Origin: Aureibacter tunicatorum
GTDB taxonomy: Bacteria > Bacteroidota > Bacteroidia > Cytophagales > Cyclobacteriaceae
DNA length: 64,000 nucleotides
NCBI RefSeq assembly: GCF_036492635.1
Contig: NZ_AP025307.1
Span: forward strand, 124,001 to 188,000
Direction: 5' to 3'
Positions 39,601 to 46,895 of the stretch are shown piece after piece (position 1 is the stretch's first letter; each line of letters opens with the position of its first letter). The notes beneath the pieces are model-generated. The model was not told where the DNA came from. It made no database searches and was given only the letters and a program-made list of their open reading frames with translations. The translations under genes were made by a program, and so were the position numbers.

Positions 39601-40781
39601 AGTATGACAATACCGCCGATATAGGGCAGCGTAAGTTTGGAAGCCGCAGCTATGAGTTGAGTAATCACCTGGGCAATGTGCTGGCGGTTGTGAGCGACAA
39701 AGTGAAGCTGGAGCCCGACGCGGAAGGCAAGGTGAATTATCACCCTGAAGTGCTCAGCACTTCTGATTATTACCCTTTCGGTCTGCAAATGATCGGAAGA
39801 ATGACGGGAGCAAAAGGCTATCGTTATGGATTTAACGGCAAGGAGAAAGACCAAGACGGTGAGTGGGGTAGCCAGACGAATTATGACTATGGTTTCAGAA
39901 TTTACAACCCTACCATCGCCAAGTTTTTGAGTGTTGATCCGTTGACTAAGAGTTATCCTTGGTATACGCCTTATCAGTTTGCGGGGAATAAGCCAATTTG
40001 GGCTATTGATCTTGATGGCCTTGAAGAATTAATATATACTAATTCATTTTCAGGTTATAAAGATGATGTAGAATTATCCATTATTGCAAGTGATAAGTTA
40101 AAAATGATAATGGATAATATTTCAGATCCTGAAAAGGCTGCAAATATTAAAATATACTTTACAGTTAATTCAGAGTTGACATATACTAAAGAAAATGGAT
40201 CAACAATTGATGTAGAGTCTATCGCTCGTGCAATCTATAGATTTAAAAGTCATTTTAACTCTAAAGAGGAAGAAACAACCTGGATACAGGAAAATATCAG
40301 TAAACCAGAAGTTTTAGAAAAAATCTTAGAGATTGATAGATTTGAGGAGGTCTTTAAGCGTATGGGAGTAACAGCTGAGGAGTTAGTCAATCAATTTAAT
40401 GAAAATTCAAATTTAAAGATTTATAATGTTAATCTTAATGAGCAAAGGATATCTAATGAGGGTGATTTTTTAAAAACATTTTATCACGAAGTTTATCTAC
40501 ACTTACAAAGAAGATTGGGAGTTCGACATAATCCATCAGGGTATGCAGAGGATGGAGTAGGAGATCATGCATGGGGACATAATTTTTATGCTTATTCTCA
40601 ACACTACTCAAATGGTGGATATTCTGAAAGTAGTTTACTAGGTGGCTATTCTCCTAAAAAGAAGTTCATAATTTATGATAGTCCAGTTGGGAGTATAAAT
40701 CATGAAATAGATAAAATCACTGATTTTAAGAAAAAACTATATAAATCTTTTAATTTATTTAACACTACAAGTGATGAATAG
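33609..40781 (+). CDS. RHS polymorphic toxin with C-terminal tip supplied by a mobile element
   Basis: A 2390-aa RHS protein. Signal peptide about 1-24. A DUF6443-like segment about 300-400 (KSVISYYDGLLRNRQTL). Cys-rich central region. YD repeats about 1250-2050. RHS core from YYPFGLQMIG to DLDGLEE about 2053-2138. Toxin tip about 2140-2390. The tip contains FYHEVYLHLQRR and GDHAWGHNF, His/Glu-rich patches that might form a metal site, though not a standard HExxH. At codon 2073 (TAT GGA TTT, position 39825) the sequence becomes that of the 8,169-bp element, so the last 318 codons belong to the element. The tip is more AT-rich than the core. An immunity gene follows. RHS toxin: sure. Toxin activity: unknown. 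Confidence 0.9.
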   Translation: MNRFFTILHLIGLIVLNSYLANGQDQVPEAYRVLRDGSKSVSEEALLSPGTYLSDQNLTEPKNLFFVSSGCVTGTYYPAFHFRYIWSTPGIGSKSPYRTDTDWSVRIRLDVESLRTGKQWSEEMQLNMQDQVFEQVAFMDTLVQCFDDYTYLVTILDESQLDDAKHRIAVQPMLYRKKTDFYSSLDIYNVFPQEVVEEATYGNHFVSKIDYLMTWDNVLDADGYQFEWLFMDQLNINNENPFNNQSLFRSAIRVNLSNNEYLLRAGEYVQGDFYCRVRAYRENASGGIQYGQWKIVLVSNNGIPNLEIDNINNISYDKNWQKSTSYAENGKSKSVISYYDGLLRNRQTLTNLNTDQTTLISSSLYDYEGRASISPLPAPMQGTSLKYRDVNAFKTAEGVAPNVSDVVKNDAFHKFHYDNGGEKKTPMDSKKAGASSYYSPDNDFIKIIDLRGQGTQWWIDPEKMIPDAEEYPYAQTMYTNDGNSRPTMQSGLGSKFRFGFELDNPEDAHDTRYFYTTPTSVELYRLFGLNVGNSLHYKKNAVMDPNGQVSLTYLDQSGRTVATALTGAGPANLEKLPSNNPEENRLIVSLNDKNILLKDQATISHKIFNEKASSEYIFEYELSSISSTISALDYCHTCEYDLEISMVDPLQREMNLTGADEGEERNIIIKGLSTDNCDVVHSLIEGDKVSFTVILNDIGEYTISKRLITKEKSYEELKAIAVALPEAIAKKAETDAKANIVDESLCDACTTIECWEESHPGETLDTKLADISLASYKYSGEECVIDFYENNEASVSGGDVFDLRLAMYATWDDVPSSLKTLNGIVDNDPFFQFEFSNMKTRMKELLGNMHIGTDASGQNIRASWNDIVNPQATSLKYNEYGEKSGSGNHVLYREQSSEDTKLIQWNMGRGYYLEAKRQLKLEIPEILNCPELKKRYELQDMSNKPQTEVEIMQEEEYDAWTDPSNYPTDEYANMAMVSILSSCGDYNESLQSLSSADQARVLDLLKEYFSNQATFDKQSGFPGNILGDIYTEDWEATSGPLSEVKQILQSYGFNCAMSEVTVIKPVWACENNISFDLKSRIQTGTETVKMNIRPAGEIDIPNSTCQISRISVREGSEYIQGGTHTGSSYTFQWREEVKGNITVSIELVQFLPCGPEELTQTFYVNTSTETRPIYSVTTESKSYCKKYSSSTTTGLEVFNYEFSFQDWKNVCLDKAREKAAQDAEQEYEAYIETIIAELSDTKCLASAEENFTYSYSLADYHYTLYYYDQSGNLVMTVPPKGVNPLSGEDALRFAQYKSSMTSSDNPRHEMTTRYVYNSLNQLSKQYSPDGGETLFWYDRLGRLRFSQNAKQREPVIAEDGVTEQYRLSYTRYDDLGRVVESGECLDGFFGNTPTVQIQDVVNDMSYPGASIAKLSHIMTYYDSPSEDIPSEEDFVQENLRNRVSWVIARQDSEDFMPVSTYYSYDIHGNVKSILHDNPGAGYKRLDYVYDLVSGNVNYVFYQYGKSDQFAHRYDYDADNRLKYVETSTDMYLWNREATYRYYPHGPLARVELGHYKVQGLDYYYTLQGWLKGVNTPGENDMVGGDGAGTSYVARDAFAYQLGYFEGDYKPIYSPNSHNEMNMWHNTNTLYGEENQTYKGLYNGNIAYMVTDLPQVGYQAGERLKGVNAMVYRYDQLNRIVASRALTDIVAPSYPTPLQVSERAKGTVPSAYDTDYTYDANGNLLTLKRYDNNGALQEDFAYQYDERNGKTNKLLALQTPQGQLDQNYQEQTVYSFGNDEDLYKRAIYKTYLTGSGQYNAKAAEEIILDHGFYSDGTGEFNTTIETVPEEVTEDPQFVRYVYDEIGNLIEDKEDGIKIYWNVQGKVDSIKREGIDAMLIRFRYDATGNRVEKSSVKSIRSNDPVIIENNISEPQTNPYVIDIEEIQKTTYIRDASGNVMGTYETHVVEWGYYTHTGPGPGVPGPVSTSSIPGSGPRRGGFTLKDRAFKHDLYGSSRLGQYDNTADIGQRKFGSRSYELSNHLGNVLAVVSDKVKLEPDAEGKVNYHPEVLSTSDYYPFGLQMIGRMTGAKGYRYGFNGKEKDQDGEWGSQTNYDYGFRIYNPTIAKFLSVDPLTKSYPWYTPYQFAGNKPIWAIDLDGLEELIYTNSFSGYKDDVELSIIASDKLKMIMDNISDPEKAANIKIYFTVNSELTYTKENGSTIDVESIARAIYRFKSHFNSKEEETTWIQENISKPEVLEKILEIDRFEEVFKRMGVTAEELVNQFNENSNLKIYNVNLNEQRISNEGDFLKTFYHEVYLHLQRRLGVRHNPSGYAEDGVGDHAWGHNFYAYSQHYSNGGYSESSLLGGYSPKKKFIIYDSPVGSINHEIDKITDFKKKLYKSFNLFNTTSDE
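39825..39832. other. Left junction (att-like) TATGGATT
   Basis: TATGGATT at 39825-39832, within RHS codons TAT GGA TTT. The same octamer stands at 47994-48001 and 56163-56170. Around it, TATCGT precedes here and TATGGG precedes at the other two, so TATnGnTATGGATT is shared. Confidence 0.7.
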
Positions 40782-40820
40782 ATTGTTTAATGTGTAGTAT
40801 TGTATATTCAAACTTATTTT

Positions 40821-41405
40821 ATGATAAAAAAAATTTTGATTTTTGTTTTAGTATTTATGAATTTAAATATTTATGCTAAAAATAATATTAAAAAAATTTA
40901 TAAAATTATAATTGAGACAAATGATATTAATTATGATCCTAATATGTTGTTTGGATATACTCTCAATCAATGTTCTCCTTTTAGTATAGAAAAAAATAAT
41001 CTTTATATTTATCAATCATACTATAATAGATTCTTTAAATATAATTATAACAGGATTGAAGCTTTATGTCTGTTTATATTGAAAAGATATAACTCAAATG
41101 GTGATATATTTATTGAATTTGCAGTAGCATACGTTTGGAATAATTCAAATAAAAAAACATCAAAAAATATATTTGAATCTGAATTTGTAAATATATACTC
41201 ATTTATTAATAATGATTTTAAATTATTTAGTATTACTAATAAGGGAGTGGAATTTAATGATTTTATAGATTTAGATGAGAAAAAAGATGAAGTAACATTT
41301 AAAAGAGTATCTGAATTAAATAATAATATTTGGGAAAAATACATTATTCAATCTATTGAAATAGATTCGATTAAAATAATAAAAAATGAAAATCCATGTT
41401 ATTAG
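40821..41405 (+). CDS. Putative periplasmic immunity protein, copy A
   Basis: A 194-aa protein with a signal peptide (IKKILIFVLVFMNLNIYAKNN) and a Lys/Asn/Ile-rich body of very low GC. The ATG at 40821 is chosen because it opens the signal sequence; the upstream TTG is unlikely. It lies 39 bp after the RHS toxin stop, the usual place for the cognate immunity gene, and shares the tip's base composition. A periplasmic location would mean the toxin acts in or enters through the periplasm. No family recognised. Confidence 0.65.
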   Translation: MIKKILIFVLVFMNLNIYAKNNIKKIYKIIIETNDINYDPNMLFGYTLNQCSPFSIEKNNLYIYQSYYNRFFKYNYNRIEALCLFILKRYNSNGDIFIEFAVAYVWNNSNKKTSKNIFESEFVNIYSFINNDFKLFSITNKGVEFNDFIDLDEKKDEVTFKRVSELNNNIWEKYIIQSIEIDSIKIIKNENPCY

Positions 41406-41420
41406 AAACACAACCCATCT

Positions 41421-41443
41421 GGTGCAAGTTTGTAACTTGCACC
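41421..41443. repeat. REP-like palindrome
   Basis: GGTGCAAGTT-TGT-AACTTGCACC is a perfect 10-bp inverted repeat. The CAAGTT...AACTTG core recurs after every immunity gene in the window. Confidence 0.8.
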
Positions 41444-41461
41444 TAATGCTAGCAAATACAC

Positions 41462-41504
41462 AAAAATCCATCTTGGTCGATTATCGACTGGGATGGATTT
41501 TTTT
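41462..41504. terminator. Terminator after the immunity gene
   Basis: AATCCATC ... GATGGATT with an inner GTCGA-TTA-TCGAC stem, followed by a T run. It lies between the convergent immunity and repressor genes and overlaps the repressor stop codon by a few bases. Confidence 0.8.
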
Positions 41505-41847
41505 ATTTCCCAAAAGCCTGCCTTGCTTTTACATTTTGTAGTAATCCGTCTAAAGTATAAAGAATACATTCTTTATCTTGCTGAGGAAGGTGACTGAGTT
41601 CTTTAAGTCTTTCCAGCATCTTTGGATCTTTAAACAGTTCCGAATCCTCTGTCTCTCCAAGTAAATATCCAGCAGTAGTTCCTAAGGCAAAAGCCAATTT
41701 TTTTAAAATATCAATGGTTGGTTTGGCTTCATCACGTTCATATCTTCCAATAATAGAATGATGAACATTTATTTCTCTAGCTAATCCCGACTGAGAGAAG
41801 CTTTTCAGTTCTCTGCATTCTCTTAATTTTTTACCGAATGAAACCAT
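41503..41847 (-). CDS. XRE-family HTH repressor, copy A
   Basis: A 114-aa protein with an N-terminal Cro/CI-type helix-turn-helix: KKLRECRELKSFSQSGLARE, then VHHSIIGRYERDEAKPTIDILKKLA. The C-terminal half is a short helical region (LSHLPQQDKECILYTLDGLL). The Met at 41847 is chosen since it directly precedes the HTH; the longer open frame runs through the promoter region. It is divergent from the primase gene, with inverted repeats between, so it most likely represses the element's replication and recombination genes. Confidence 0.85.
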   Translation of the reverse strand: MVSFGKKLRECRELKSFSQSGLAREINVHHSIIGRYERDEAKPTIDILKKLAFALGTTAGYLLGETEDSELFKDPKMLERLKELSHLPQQDKECILYTLDGLLQNVKARQAFGK

Positions 41848-41859
41848 TTTTAGATACTT

Positions 41860-41974
41860 TATGCTACAAAAAGAGCGGTTAATCGCTGATTTTTCAAATA
41901 TACTACGCTTATAGTGTTTAAAAAAATCATAAAGTGTTTGCTTGAAATTCACTAAAGTGTAAATTTGTAGCATA
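41860..41974. promoter_or_regulatory. Divergent promoters and operator pair, copy A
   Basis: TATGCTACAAA (41860-41870) and TTTGTAGCATA (41964-41974) are an exact 11-bp inverted pair. The rightward promoter is near-perfect: TTTG (41937-41940), 19 bp, TAAATTTG (41960-41967), and its -7 box overlaps the right operator. A leftward -7 box, TATATTTG on the minus strand, lies at 41902-41895. The left operator is in the repressor leader. Binding by the XRE protein at both, perhaps with looping, would shut off primase and limit its own gene. Confidence 0.7.
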
Positions 41975-41998
41975 TATGCACAGTTAAAATAAATTTTA

Positions 41999-44797
41999 AT
42001 GCAAATCTCCGACATCAAATCCCGTCTTCCGCTGGCACAGGTGCTTGACCACTATGGCCTACATCCCGACAAGTCGCACAGGCTCAGCTGTCCCTTTCAT
42101 GAAGACCGCACGCCCAGCATGCAGGTCTACTACAAGACCCAGACCGCCTATTGCTTCAGTGCTAACTGTGCCACCCACGGAAAGAGCCTTGATGTCATCG
42201 ACTTCATCATGCACAAGGAAAATATCAGCAAGCACGAAGCCATCCTCAAAGCCAAATCCATGATCCAAGGAGAAATCACCAAACCAGCCCACACCAGAGA
42301 AAGCATCCTAGCACGCACTTTTCTCTACTTCCGCAACGGCCTGCAAAGCAGCAAGACCGCCAAAGAATACCTGTCCCACAGAGGCCTAGACAAAGACATG
42401 CTCGAAATCGGCTACAACTCCGGGCAGTTCCACCACGGCAAGCGCAAAGATGAATCCTTGATCCAAAAATACCTGGAGCTCGGCCTTCTCATCGACAAAA
42501 ACCTCACCTCCTCCAAAGGCGGCAAAGCCTACAGCATCTTCGCCAAAAACAGCCTCTGCTTCCCCCTCAAAGACCACCAAGGCAACATCATCTCCCTCTA
42601 CTTCAGATACGCAGATCCTGTCGTAAGCGCACAAGATCTTGTGCGCCCTGTATCGGCTACATCCCAAAGTGTCAAGAGCCCTGCGATGCCCTCATCATCC
42701 CCCAAGCATTTTTATCTAAAAAACCGCCAAGGCCTCTATCCCTGCTACCCATCCGCAGACACCAAAAAGATCATCCTCTGCGAATCCATCATCGACACCG
42801 CCAGCCTGCTCCAGCTCCCCGAGATCACAGCAAAATACAGCCTGCTGGCACTCTACGGCACCAACGGCATGACGGAAGAACACAAAACAGCACTCAAAAA
42901 CTTGTCGTCCCTCGAAGAAATCATCCTCTTCCTCGACGGCGACCAAGCCGGCAAAAAAGCCACTGAAAAATACAGCCAAGAACTCACAAACCTGCTACCC
43001 AACACAAAAATATCATCCGTGGACACCCCTGACGACGAAGACATCAACAGCCTCCTCATCAGCCACGACGACACTGCGATCTTCACCCATCTGCTCGATG
43101 CCCGCATCCCACGGGCCAGGCTTGCCTTGCCCGATGTAAGCGCACAAGATATTGTGCACCCTGCATCCGATCATCCATCTATATCTGATGGCAGATCCGA
43201 TATCGATATGCCAGATATATCCGCCATGCCCGATGATATCTCCATCGTAAGCGCACAAGATCTTGTGCGCCCCGCATCAGATAGCTCAGAAGTATCCATC
43301 CCATCTCTCCAAGTAGACAACCCACACAGCTTGCTCTTCACCACCCCCACCGCCATCTACTCCATCAAAGGAGGCCTCCGCACAGACCTCGATAGCCTCA
43401 AGGTCACCTTGGTCATCGAAAACCCCGGAACCACCAAAAAAAGCCGCAGCAAGCTCGACCTATACGAAGACAAGCAAACCGAAAAAGTCAGCCGTGAAGC
43501 AGGCGAGAAGCTCCATTTGCGTCCCGACCTCATCGAAAGCGACTTGAGCCAATTAGTAGATCTGCTTGATGAATACCGAGAAAGCCAAAACCCTGAAGAC
43601 CAGCAGGAAAACAAACCCGTAGACATCCCAAGCAACACCAGATCCGCCTGCATGGACTTCCTCAGCAAGCCCAACCTGATGCAAAGAATCAATGAACTTA
43701 TCGGCAAAAGCGGAGTCGTGGGAGAAGAAAACAACCGTCTCTTTCTCTTCGGCATCGCTTCCAGCTACAAGATGCCTGAGACTTTGCATGCCCTCATCCA
43801 AGGAAGCTCCGGAAGTGGCAAGACACACCTGTTGGCTACAATAATGGACTTCATGCCCGAAGAAGACATGATCAGCCTGACCAGAGTTACTGAAAGCAGT
43901 CTGTACAATTATGGCCAGAACGAACTCAAAAACAAGCTCATCGGCATCGAGGATTACGACGGCTTGGAAGAAAAAGCAGAGCTTGCATTCAGAGAACTAC
44001 AATCCAAAGGCATGATATCCAGCAGTACCAGTGGCAAAAATGAACGCACAGGAGAAATCACAGGCTTTGTCAAGACCGTTTACGGCCCGATAGCATCACT
44101 CTCAGCCACCACCAGAGGCGAAATCTACGAAGACAACATGAGCCGTTGCTTCATCGTCGCCGTCGATGAAAGCCATGAACAAACATTACGAATCATCCAA
44201 TATCAAAACAACAAATCAGCAGGCATCATTAACCGTCAAAAAGAGCAGGAAATCAGAGTCTTCCTTCGCCACTGCATGCGACTTTTGAAGCCTTATGACG
44301 TAGTAAACCGCTTCGCCAACCAGATAGAACTGCCAAGAGAAGCCCACAAGATCAGAAGACTCAACGATCTGTTCCAAAGCTATGTACGTCAGATCACACT
44401 GCTCAATCAATACCAGCGCCAGAAAGACGACCAAGGCAGATTACTGACAGCCAAAGAAGACCTTCAGACCGCTATCGAAATCATGTTCGACAGCATCATA
44501 TTAAAAGTCGATGAGCTTGACGGAAGCCTCCGTGACTTCTACGAGAAACTCAAGGAATACGTCCTGAATAAAGGCAAAGACTACGAGTTCGAACAGCGTG
44601 AAATACGTCAAAAGTTTAGAATCAGCAAAAGCCAGATGCAGCGCCATTTTATCAACCTGATGGAACTCGAATACATCACCAAAAGCAACATAGGCATAAG
44701 AAACACCTATCGATATAAAATATCCTACTGGGATAATATGGAACTTGTCAAAGATAAAATCAAAGGTAACTTATATAAACAACTGAATAAACTCTAG
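41999..44797 (+). CDS. CHC2/TOPRIM primase fused to ATPase, copy A
   Basis: A 932-aa replication protein. A CHC2 zinc finger uses Cys31, His34, Cys52 and Cys57. A TOPRIM region about 255-330 has KKIILCESIID (Glu about 262) and LFLDGDQAG (about 307). A flexible region about 205-430 follows, with Ser/Asp-rich repeats. An ATPase domain has Walker A GSSGSGKTH about 602 and a Walker B-like LIGIEDYDG about 643. A winged-helix-like end is about 865-900. It would prime and unwind the excised element. Three palindromic repeats are built into the linker coding VSAQDLVRP. C-rich codon use contrasts with the host. The ATG at 41999 follows the promoter by about 25 bp of leader. Confidence 0.85.
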   Translation: MQISDIKSRLPLAQVLDHYGLHPDKSHRLSCPFHEDRTPSMQVYYKTQTAYCFSANCATHGKSLDVIDFIMHKENISKHEAILKAKSMIQGEITKPAHTRESILARTFLYFRNGLQSSKTAKEYLSHRGLDKDMLEIGYNSGQFHHGKRKDESLIQKYLELGLLIDKNLTSSKGGKAYSIFAKNSLCFPLKDHQGNIISLYFRYADPVVSAQDLVRPVSATSQSVKSPAMPSSSPKHFYLKNRQGLYPCYPSADTKKIILCESIIDTASLLQLPEITAKYSLLALYGTNGMTEEHKTALKNLSSLEEIILFLDGDQAGKKATEKYSQELTNLLPNTKISSVDTPDDEDINSLLISHDDTAIFTHLLDARIPRARLALPDVSAQDIVHPASDHPSISDGRSDIDMPDISAMPDDISIVSAQDLVRPASDSSEVSIPSLQVDNPHSLLFTTPTAIYSIKGGLRTDLDSLKVTLVIENPGTTKKSRSKLDLYEDKQTEKVSREAGEKLHLRPDLIESDLSQLVDLLDEYRESQNPEDQQENKPVDIPSNTRSACMDFLSKPNLMQRINELIGKSGVVGEENNRLFLFGIASSYKMPETLHALIQGSSGSGKTHLLATIMDFMPEEDMISLTRVTESSLYNYGQNELKNKLIGIEDYDGLEEKAELAFRELQSKGMISSSTSGKNERTGEITGFVKTVYGPIASLSATTRGEIYEDNMSRCFIVAVDESHEQTLRIIQYQNNKSAGIINRQKEQEIRVFLRHCMRLLKPYDVVNRFANQIELPREAHKIRRLNDLFQSYVRQITLLNQYQRQKDDQGRLLTAKEDLQTAIEIMFDSIILKVDELDGSLRDFYEKLKEYVLNKGKDYEFEQREIRQKFRISKSQMQRHFINLMELEYITKSNIGIRNTYRYKISYWDNMELVKDKIKGNLYKQLNKL
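42627..43270. repeat. Three in-frame palindromic repeats inside the primase gene
   Basis: GCGCACAAGATCTTGTGCGC is a perfect 20-bp palindrome at 42627-42646 and 43251-43270, with a variant (GATATTGTGCAC) at 43140-43159. Each is preceded by GTAA and encodes VSAQDLVRP or VSAQDIVHP. They sit in the variable linker between the TOPRIM and ATPase domains. They look like a small palindromic element that spread in frame, or like protein-binding sites. Confidence 0.85.
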
Positions 44798-45195
44798 ATA
44801 CCCAAACCCTTGGGTCACTGAATGGGTCAGTCAACCTACAGAATAACAACAACTTACAAGTAGCGACCCCCGACCCAAAGAAAATGCAAGACCCCCTAAA
44901 AGCGATTAACCATCATAACAGATAATAGAAGACAAGTAAAGCTGAACCGAAGAGACGGCACTTGAGAAGTGAGCGTTAAGAAATCTCAGCTTGTTATCGT
45001 TAAGAAATTTTCACTGTCTGAGCGAAGCGAGTTTGAAAATTTTAGAGAACAAGAAGAGATTTTAGTGAAGTTCTCACTGCCTAGATTCTTTGCTTACTTT
45101 CTCATCAATGGAGAAAGTAAGAAGAAAGAAAGTAAACAACCTCAAAGTCATCAATAGAGCAGAGAAGCAAGAAAAGAACTACTAAAACATCCATT
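44798..45195. other. Structured non-coding region between primase and recombinases, copy A
   Basis: About 400 bp with no convincing gene. It has ACCCAA-ACCC-TTGGGT (44800-44815), further GGGTCA and GACCC boxes in both orientations, GAGAAC...GTTCTC (45045-45075) and CTTACTTTCTC-N7-GAGAAAGTAAG (45093-45121), an 11-bp perfect stem. It could hold a terminator, an origin or a recombinase promoter. A 62-codon GTG frame here is not credible. Confidence 0.55.
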
Positions 45196-46044
45196 ATGAA
45201 CCTCCAATCCCTATACTTCCAAACCCACCTCACCAACCTCGGCTACAGCAAAAGCACCCTCCGCATGCTCCCAGCCTGCATCAACGCCTTCCTCAGCTTC
45301 ACCCAAAAGAAAATCCATGACATCAATCCCGAAGACATCCAAAGCTTCCATAACCACCTACAAGAACGCCCCAACAAGAAACGTTTCGGAGGCCTCAGCG
45401 ACAGCTACATCCAGCACCACATATACGCCATGCGCTTATTTTTTCAATGGAAAATAGACTCAGGAGAACTCAACAGCAACCCCATCAGCGGACTGCACTT
45501 CCCAAGTCCCCAGCAGAGCAAAAAAGAAATCCTCACACAGCAGGAAGTCAAACAACTCTACAACTACTGCCACAGCCTACAGGAAAGAGCTTTGCTCAGC
45601 GTTTTCTACGGATGCGGACTCAGAAGATCCGAAGGCGAAGCCCTCGACCTCAGAGACCTGCACTTCGTCAAGCAAATGCTCTACGTCAGATCCGGCAAAA
45701 ACGGACGCTGGAGAGCCGTTCCCATGAGCGACAAAGTCACCGAAGACCTTGAGCGTTACAGCCTTTACAGCCGTATCCCCAAAGGCACCAATGCCTTCTT
45801 CTGCAACAGCAGAGGACAGCGCATGTCAGGCGTCTCCATGAACAGAATGCTTCACAAAATCCTCGACAGGGCAGGCATCCGGAAGAAGATCAGCCTCCAT
45901 CATCTCAGGCACAGCATCGCCAGCCATCTGCTTGAAAACGGCCTCTCCGCTGAATACGTCCGCAACTTCCTCGGACACAAACATCTGGATACCACACAGA
46001 TATACACTCAGATCTCCCAACAACAACTCGACACATGGAACTAG
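45196..46044 (+). CDS. Tyrosine recombinase 1, copy A
   Basis: A 282-aa phage-type integrase. The N-terminal SAM-like core-binding domain is about 1-90. The catalytic domain has Arg in GCGLRRSEGEALDL (about 142), HHLRH (about 235-239), FLGHKH (about 260) and the nucleophile Tyr in TTQIYTQIS (about 271). All catalytic boxes are present. It overlaps the second recombinase by 10 bp. It probably cuts and joins at the TATGGATT sites in the RHS core. Confidence 0.9.
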   Translation: MNLQSLYFQTHLTNLGYSKSTLRMLPACINAFLSFTQKKIHDINPEDIQSFHNHLQERPNKKRFGGLSDSYIQHHIYAMRLFFQWKIDSGELNSNPISGLHFPSPQQSKKEILTQQEVKQLYNYCHSLQERALLSVFYGCGLRRSEGEALDLRDLHFVKQMLYVRSGKNGRWRAVPMSDKVTEDLERYSLYSRIPKGTNAFFCNSRGQRMSGVSMNRMLHKILDRAGIRKKISLHHLRHSIASHLLENGLSAEYVRNFLGHKHLDTTQIYTQISQQQLDTWN

Positions 46045-46895
46045 AAAACTACCTCCGACAGCATCACACCCAAGGCACTGCCAAGCGCTACCTTCGTGAA
46101 ATCAATCTCTTTTTTCTTTCATTTGAAAATAAAAGCACCACTCCCGAAGACGCGGACTATCAACAAGTCATGCAGTACATCGGAAGCCTCCGCAATGAAG
46201 ACAAAGACCCCAAAGTGGCACTTTTTGCCCTGAAAAAATATTACGACTGGCTCATCCATCAGGGCGTCAGAAAAGACCATCCGGCAAAGTCCGTCAAGCT
46301 CAGGGACAACAAGAGCCGAGATATCCAGATGCAGGAACTCTTTAACACCGAAGAACTCGCCCTTCTCCTTGACAGAGAAGAGCGCTACGTCCTTCTCCGC
46401 AACCGCAACAAGATCATCATCAGCTTCCTCATCTGGCAGGCACTCACCAACGGCGATATCCGAAGTCTCCAGCTTCAGGATATCAACCTCGAAAAAGGCA
46501 CCATCGACATCCGTTCCACTCCCAAATCCAACGCCAGAACCCTCAGGCTCAGACCCGAACAAGTCTTCTGGCTCATGAACTACATCCAGCAGGACCGCCC
46601 GCAACTGACCAAAGACGACAGCCAAGCCCTCATCATCAGCAAGCTCGGCAAAGAAGAAAACGGCGAAGGCATCGGCTACCTCATCGAAACCATGCGGCCA
46701 CTCTTCCCTGACCGTACCCTCAATCCCAAGACCATCCGCCAGAGCGTCATCGCCAACCTTCTCAAAGACGGCAAAGACATCCGCCATGTCCAGACCTTCG
46801 CAGGCCACAAGTACCCCAGCACCACCGAAAGGTACAAACACAGCCAAACCGACAAGCTCAAAGAAGAGATCCTCAAGAAACATCCATTGGGCTAG
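46035..46895 (+). CDS. Tyrosine recombinase 2, partly degenerate, copy A
   Basis: A 286-aa integrase-like protein with N-terminal core-binding domain and C-terminal catalytic fold. The GHKYPSTTERYKH box keeps His and Tyr, and TIRQS keeps the box II Arg, but the first box reads ALTNGDIRSLQL, where the usual Gly-Leu-Arg is missing. It may be catalytically weak and act as a partner of recombinase 1, as in other elements with two recombinases. It starts inside the end of the first gene, so the two are made together. Confidence 0.8.
   Translation: MELENYLRQHHTQGTAKRYLREINLFFLSFENKSTTPEDADYQQVMQYIGSLRNEDKDPKVALFALKKYYDWLIHQGVRKDHPAKSVKLRDNKSRDIQMQELFNTEELALLLDREERYVLLRNRNKIIISFLIWQALTNGDIRSLQLQDINLEKGTIDIRSTPKSNARTLRLRPEQVFWLMNYIQQDRPQLTKDDSQALIISKLGKEENGEGIGYLIETMRPLFPDRTLNPKTIRQSVIANLLKDGKDIRHVQTFAGHKYPSTTERYKHSQTDKLKEEILKKHPLG

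Noticed and set aside
40470-40530. Zinc-protease reading of the RHS tip from FYHEVYLH
   Set aside because: The spacing is HExxxH and not HExxH, and the downstream GDHAWGH is not in a known metzincin arrangement; kept only as a weak note.
44969-45157. 62-codon frame between primase and recombinases
   Set aside because: GTG start, low-complexity Lys/Ser/Glu product and overlap with inverted repeats; more likely structured non-coding DNA.
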